Part shown: piece after piece, positions 58,991 through 64,000 of the stretch
Position numbering within the stretch: position 1 is the stretch's first letter
Layout of the letters: every line of letters begins with the position of its first letter
NCBI GenBank assembly: GCA_029204225.1
Contig: CM055095.1
Span: forward strand, 66,675,940 to 66,739,939
From: Diphasiastrum complanatum
Lineage: Eukaryota > Streptophyta > Lycopodiopsida > Lycopodiales > Lycopodiaceae
DNA length: 64,000 nt
Reading direction: 5' to 3'
Made by a program: the position numbers and the translations under genes
The notes under the pieces: generated by a model
Databases searched by the model: none
Told to the model about the DNA's origin: nothing
The model's input: only the letters and a program-made list of their open reading frames with translations

Positions 58991-59097
58991 TTTTGATATA
59001 TTAAATGTTTAGATTTTACAATTTTTGCCTTGTAAATGTAAGTAATTTGATATCTATGTAGATCCACACGTGTGAGAACTTGTCCACACGTGTGAAA

Positions 59098-61189
59098 TGT
59101 CAAGCATAAATTTCATATCCATTGTATATAGATTTCATTTGAGTCAAATGTCAAATCTCCTAAATTGTAGGAGTTATCTCCTAGATTGTAAGAATCTAGA
59201 AGGTCAAAACTAGCCACCAATGATGATGTGGCAAATTAGTGGAATCTTAGCCAAAGTGGATATTATTAGAAATTAAGCCCACACTTGTCTCCTTGGTGAA
59301 TGACTAATTTCTATTTCATAATTATTCCTGCACATTTATTAATCATTGATCTAGGGTGAGGTGAAACCAACTTTGATTCTACGTCTGCTCATCTGATACC
59401 TGCAGGAATCACAAACTTAGACAACCAATTTATTTGAAGAACGTCTACAACGGGCTTCTGCCTAATCTCCAACAAAAAGTAACCAATCTTGTCATAATTT
59501 CAAATTCATATGTTAAATTCAATTACTTGAAGTCATTGAAGACTTGGCCATCTTCAAGGACTTCCAAGAACTAGCATTTAGAACAAGTCTACAGATTTAC
59601 ATTACTTTTTCAACAGTCTGCAGAAATACACCAAGTGTCGCAACAGTCTGCAAAAATACACCAAGTGTCGCACAATTCGCATTTTTCGCATTTCCTCGTG
59701 ATGCGACACTTGCACAGTTCAAAAGTTTAACTTGTGTAGTTCAAAAGTTAAACTGTTTTTAACACCTTCGGCTTTCTCGCATTTTTTCGAAAAATGCGAA
59801 GAGAGAGAAAATTCTCGAAGATCATCTATTTTCATGAGTTAAACTGTTTTAAAGACATCTTCGCCTTTCTTAGGGCACCTTCGCCTTTTTAAGGGCACCT
59901 TCGACTTTTTTGCAAAATCCTGAAAAGAGAGAAAATGTCGAAGGTCGTCTATTTTGAACAAGGAACGTTCCCAGTCACTTCCCGAAATTTGCGAAGTGAG
60001 AGAAAACCACTTCACGTAAAATGCGAAGTGAGAGAATTTGCAACGTCCTCGTCCGCGTCAACATTCCCTTATTTGTTGACCGTATATACTATGTACAATT
60101 GTCACAAAAGCCAAATACTTCCAAGTACAATGGCTTACCTAATTAGGTGACAAACATTTACTGTAATTAATACATGGATGAAATCTATAAATGGATCACC
60201 TAGGCACACTCTATGAGACACTCCGTCCATGAGACGTATTATTTAAGCCTCCCAGTTACGCCTCATTTTGGTTGTAATTGTTATTTTACTGTGCTTCAGT
60301 GTAATATAACAGCAGCATGCTTTTCTATTTGTGTATAACGTAGATGAATGCTTGTTGTGATTAAATGCACTTTATCGTTGTTTGATCGCACTTGTTTACT
60401 CACTCTGATCAAAACACGGACATCTACAACTCCTCAGTTTCTTATTAGACGATGGTTGTCTTTGACGCCTAGGAACTTGCGCTATCACACTGCTATTTCA
60501 ATCTATTTCAGAACTAAACTTCATATTGAATCTAATTTTTAGTAATACCATAACAAACCATTTGTAATCTCTTCGATGGACTATACTCTCGTTTTTGTGA
60601 GTATGAACTAATTTTTAAGATCTTGTTGGGCAATTAGAATACTTAAAGCTGTGATTATATATAGCATAAGCTTTCTATTAGACTGTTTTTGCATCTAGTG
60701 GCTGATTGTAACGGGAGAGTTCCGCAATATTCATGCTCTCTTCTCCGTTCGCGTTCTTCTATCTCTCTTGCCCCATCAGATATGGATAAGCACTATGAGC
60801 TATCTCACACGTGCTGGATATGGCTTACAGAAAGATTATGAAGATTTTGTATATCATCCATGTGAGATCCATTTTAAGATTAATGATGATAAACATTGAT
60901 TTGGGAGCAATCTTGTTGATTTCAACTCTCTATGCATGTTCTTTGTGAATGAATGTTTAGGATCTGATAAGTAAACACATTTGCTATTAGCAGGCTGTAC
61001 ACTTGCTATACTTCACACGTGTGAAGCCTGTTGATCATTATCTTTGATTGTTCTTGCTTGGATGTGTAGAAATTGTCAAGTAGAAGCTAGATTTAGATGC
61101 TAGTTTGAAGATATCTAGATCAACATACCAAGTTCACTCTTATCGATCTTTTGTAGATCTATTTGAGTCCTATTTTCTGATTTTTGACA
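59098..61189 (+). repeat. 5' LTR of copia element E, interrupted by a D solo LTR
   Basis: The end is fixed by the primer site at 61190. The start is inferred from TGTCAA (59098) mirroring the terminal TTGACA. Without the solo LTR the unit is about 0.57 kb. It carries CACACGTG(T/C) boxes at its start and around 60808 and 61015. Confidence 0.65.
59264..60778 (+). repeat. Solo LTR of family D
   Basis: A 1515-bp full-length copy runs TATTAGAAATTAAGCCC to CTTGCCCCATCA. The flanks are a perfect 5-bp target duplication GATAT (59259-59263 and 60779-60783). No interior is present, so LTR-LTR recombination removed the body. It lies in the LTR of element E. Confidence 0.9.
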
Positions 61190-61201
61190 TGGTATCAGAG
61201 C
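61190..61201 (+). promoter_or_regulatory. Primer binding site of element E (tRNA-Met)
   Basis: TGGTATCAGAGC follows TTTTTGACA directly. Confidence 0.85.
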
Positions 61202-61556
61202 CAAGTCTAAGAGCTTTGACAATGATCTAAAACTCTTCATTTTGTACATAGCATTGGTGAGCAGTTCAATTTGAAGGAGTCTAACCAATTGTTTACTTGA
61301 AGATTTGGAGTACAAATTAGTGTGTAAAGTTCAAGTGTACTTCCCACACGCGTGAGAGGCTGCTATATTTGTACTTTCACCATATCTATGTGATTATTCA
61401 TGTTTGTGCTTCATACAAGATTGAGAGAGTGAAACTAGTGATTTGCTTTGTAAGAAAATCAATCAACTAATTATAGATTTGATGTGAAATGGTGTTAGAT
61501 CTTTGATCAACCTATAAATCATTGAGAGTGAGCTTTGAGGCTGATGCACTCCTGTC

Positions 61557-61677
<121 letters not shown>

Positions 61678-61913
61678 AAAATCATTCTAAACACCATAGG
61701 CAGGCATAGGCACTTCCAAGACTCCAAATCCAATTTTTCCAAGAGGATAGTGTGAGTAGAATTTTGGTTCCGAAGTCTTTTTGAGTTTGAGATTATTAAA
61801 GATTACTTTTTGAGTTTTGTGAGATTCAAGTGAGTGGCCTTGAGGCTAAATTCTAAAAGAGAGAGTAGTGAGCATCTTCTTGAGTACCTTTGTTGTACTT
61901 GTGACTAGTCAAA

Positions 61914-63470
61914 ATGGGTTCGATTGAAGCCTATCTTCTTGAAGCTAGTGAGAGGCTAAATTCTAGCAACTATTCAATTTGGAAAGTTTGTATGGAGTCA
62001 TTTTTAGTGCTCCAAAATTTGTATGAACTTGTCCTTGGTGAAGAGGAAGAGCTCAAGGAGGATAAGAACAACAAAAAGAGAGCTAGGCTGGCATTGCATT
62101 GTCCAAAAAATGAATGTTAGTAATGGACTTCTCAAAGAAGTTGCATCATGTACTGCGGCCAAGGAGGCTTGAAACTCCTTGAAAGGGATTTATGAATCCA
62201 AAAATACCTAGAGTGCTAATGCTTAGAAACAAGGTTCTACAAAGCATCAAAGATAGTGAAGAGAGTGCTCAAAAGTATATCTTGAGGATCAAATCTCTCA
62301 ATAAAGAACTTTCCATCATAAGTAAAAAAATCCAAAATGATAAGCTTGTGCAAATCATCCTAAATGGTCTTGGAGATGAGTTCTCCAATCTAGTACAAAG
62401 TTTTGTCATACAACATTCCTTACCTTCTATTGACAAGCTCCATAGTGTGCTTGTGGCCGAGGAGACTAGTAGGATCCTACATGTGAGACAAAGGATTGGT
62501 TCCTTGAAGCTACATGATGGAGATGAGAAGGCCAACTTCTCAAGCAAAGGCAAAATGAAGTCCAAGAAGAAGATCCAACACAAGGAGTCCAAGAGTGATG
62601 ATCAAGCATCAAGCTCTAAAGGAAAGAAGTAAGACAAAGCCAGACAAAAGTGCTTATTTTGTGGAAAGAAAGGGCACTTTGCATCCGAGTGCTACAAAAC
62701 GAAGAATGCACAAAGTGAGAGCAAGCAAGGGAACCTTACCCTTGAGGAAGATGAGGATGAAATTGATTCATCCTTGATGGCATCTACACCAACAAGCAAG
62801 AGCTACTCCAATGACACATGGTGGACTGATAGTGGGGCTAGTTCCCACATGACATTCCAAAAGGATTTCTTCTCAACTCTTGTACCTTTTGTAGGTTGTA
62901 GAAAGTCTATTCTAACAGCAAGTGATCAAGAATGTAGAATAGATGGAGTGGGAACAATCCCTTTAAGTCTTGGATCCTCAGAAATATTGGATCTAGAAAA
63001 TGTACTCTATGTTCCTAATCTTACTGAAATCTTGGATAACTAATGGATAGTGGTTTAGATGTTCATTTTAGACAAGGTGTTTGCTCTATTATGATGAATG
63101 ACACTTGCATTGTAAAGGGATTCAAGCAAGGGAGGCTATTTAAGCTTGATGCTGATGTGTTTTTTGGAAGTGCCAGAACATGGCTAAGGAGGAAGGAGCT
63201 TACACTAGTGGAGCTTTGGCATAAGAGGTTGGGCCAGCCCAACTACAACGTACATATAGTCCTCAACAAAATGGTATAGCCGAGAGAAAGAATAGTGAGT
63301 GTGCAAAAGCTTCAAGACTAGATTCTTCTCTACCTAAGTCTCTTTGGGGAGAGGCCATTATTTGTGCAAATTACTTATGTAATAGATTGCCATGTAAGCC
63401 CATTGGAGGCATAACATCTTATGAGGCTTTATTTGGTAAAAAGCCAAATCTCAAAGATCTTTGGATCTAC
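61914..63470 (+). pseudogene. Element E gag-protease-integrase remnant
   Basis: Gag starts at ATG 61914 (MGSIEAYLLEASERLNSSNY). A frameshift and stops near 62118 break it, then 'ILRIKSLNKELSIISKK' and a Lys-rich tail follow. The zinc knuckle is intact (C-LF-C-GKKG-H-FASE-C, 62651-62692). The protease keeps its catalytic Asp (WWTDSGASSHM, 62828). After 'LVELWHKRLGQPNYN' the integrase jumps into 'QQNGIAERKNSECAK' and 'SLPKSLWGEAI', deleting both catalytic aspartates. The C-terminal part ends around 63470 and no RT follows. Confidence 0.85.
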
Positions 63471-63619
63471 TTGCTATGTTTTTCAATCATCACATACAAG
63501 AAAGAAGGTGTTAGATTTCTTATGCTCAGCCTTAAACAAATCGTTCAAGTAATGAGCATCCTAAAAAACCAAAGGCCGACAACATATTTTGGGGCCTTCA
63601 CATTTTTTTGTCCCTTGAG

Positions 63620-64000
63620 ATTTCTTGTGCCTCAGAAATCATTTTAAGGCACCTTCTCTTTCTTCACCTTTTTCGCTCCTTAGCCAAAAATGCGACACAC
63701 TAGCCAAGTGGCCATAATGCCTTAGAAACCATTCTTAAAGGCACCTTTTGCTTTTTCCACCTTCTTCGTCTTTTTTGTTCACGAAAAATACAACACACTG
63801 GCCAAAATGACTTAAACCATTTATGGACCACCTTCAACTTTTTCGCCTTTTTCTCTTTGCAAAAAATGCGACAAAGTACCCAGAAAACCTTGAAACCATT
63901 TTAGGGCCCTTTCGTCTTTTTTTTATTTTCTTCGCCACCTCTAAACTAAGGCAATTTTTGCCTTTCTCACTGCCTTTAGTTTAGGGCACCTTCGCCTTCT
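63620..64000. repeat. Degenerate ~90-bp tandem repeats running off the window
   Basis: About four imperfect units contain 'gggcaccttcgcctttttc' and 'gcaaaaaatgcgacacactggcc'. The wording closely resembles the repeat modules in the D-family LTR (360-610 and 59690-59930), so this may be the start of another related LTR. Confidence 0.55.

Overview
The window is nuclear DNA of a land plant. The evidence is spliced genes with GT-AG introns, a plant-type secreted alpha-carbonic anhydrase, a plant F-box family gene and very dense Ty1/Copia LTR retrotransposons primed from initiator tRNA-Met (TGGTATCAGAGC). Short introns and old copia lineages would fit a non-flowering plant such as a fern, lycophyte or bryophyte, but the species cannot be fixed from this sequence. 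No rRNA gene, tRNA gene or CRISPR array was seen.

Layout. 1-10,301: a decayed copia element (D, + strand). Its 3' LTR is split by a non-autonomous LTR element (C, - strand, TSD ACTAG). 10,322-11,335: a foldback palindrome. 13.3-16.5 kb: decayed copia F. 17.7-18.9 kb: exons of an EB1-like C-terminal domain. 22-24.8 kb: copia G, truncated in its integrase. 24.83-32.34 kb: a block that does not look like a retroelement, with four intron-bearing or broken genes arranged convergent/divergent/convergent around a duplicated G-box-rich region. 32.3-35.7 kb: minus-strand copia and gypsy relics. 37.6-39.6 kb: an alpha-carbonic-anhydrase-like gene in eight exons. 40.6-50.7 kb: a nested stack in which copia A contains non-autonomous LTR element B (TSD GTGCA), and B contains a solo LTR of family C. 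51.1-52.8 kb: a copia relic and a LINE 3' end. 55.1-56.7 kb: a four-exon F-box gene, with an 81-bp minisatellite upstream. 59.1-64 kb: copia E, whose 5' LTR is interrupted by a solo LTR of family D (TSD GATAT).

Two host genes look intact. The F-box gene probably encodes an SCF substrate receptor. The carbonic-anhydrase-like gene encodes a secreted protein whose fold is readable, but two of the three zinc-binding histidines are replaced.

The most unusual object is the gene at 28,876-30,976. It joins a histone H3 fold, starting with an H3-like ARTK tail, to a basic linker and an Ulp1/C48-type cysteine-protease-like domain. It lies opposite an acidic-protein gene across a tandem duplication with sixteen CACGTG sites, inside the four-gene block. 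The block is cut by copia sequence at both ends and every member carries lesions, so it is probably the remnant of a larger multi-gene mobile or virus-derived unit. All exon joins and family calls were made by eye from the sequence; no database search was run.
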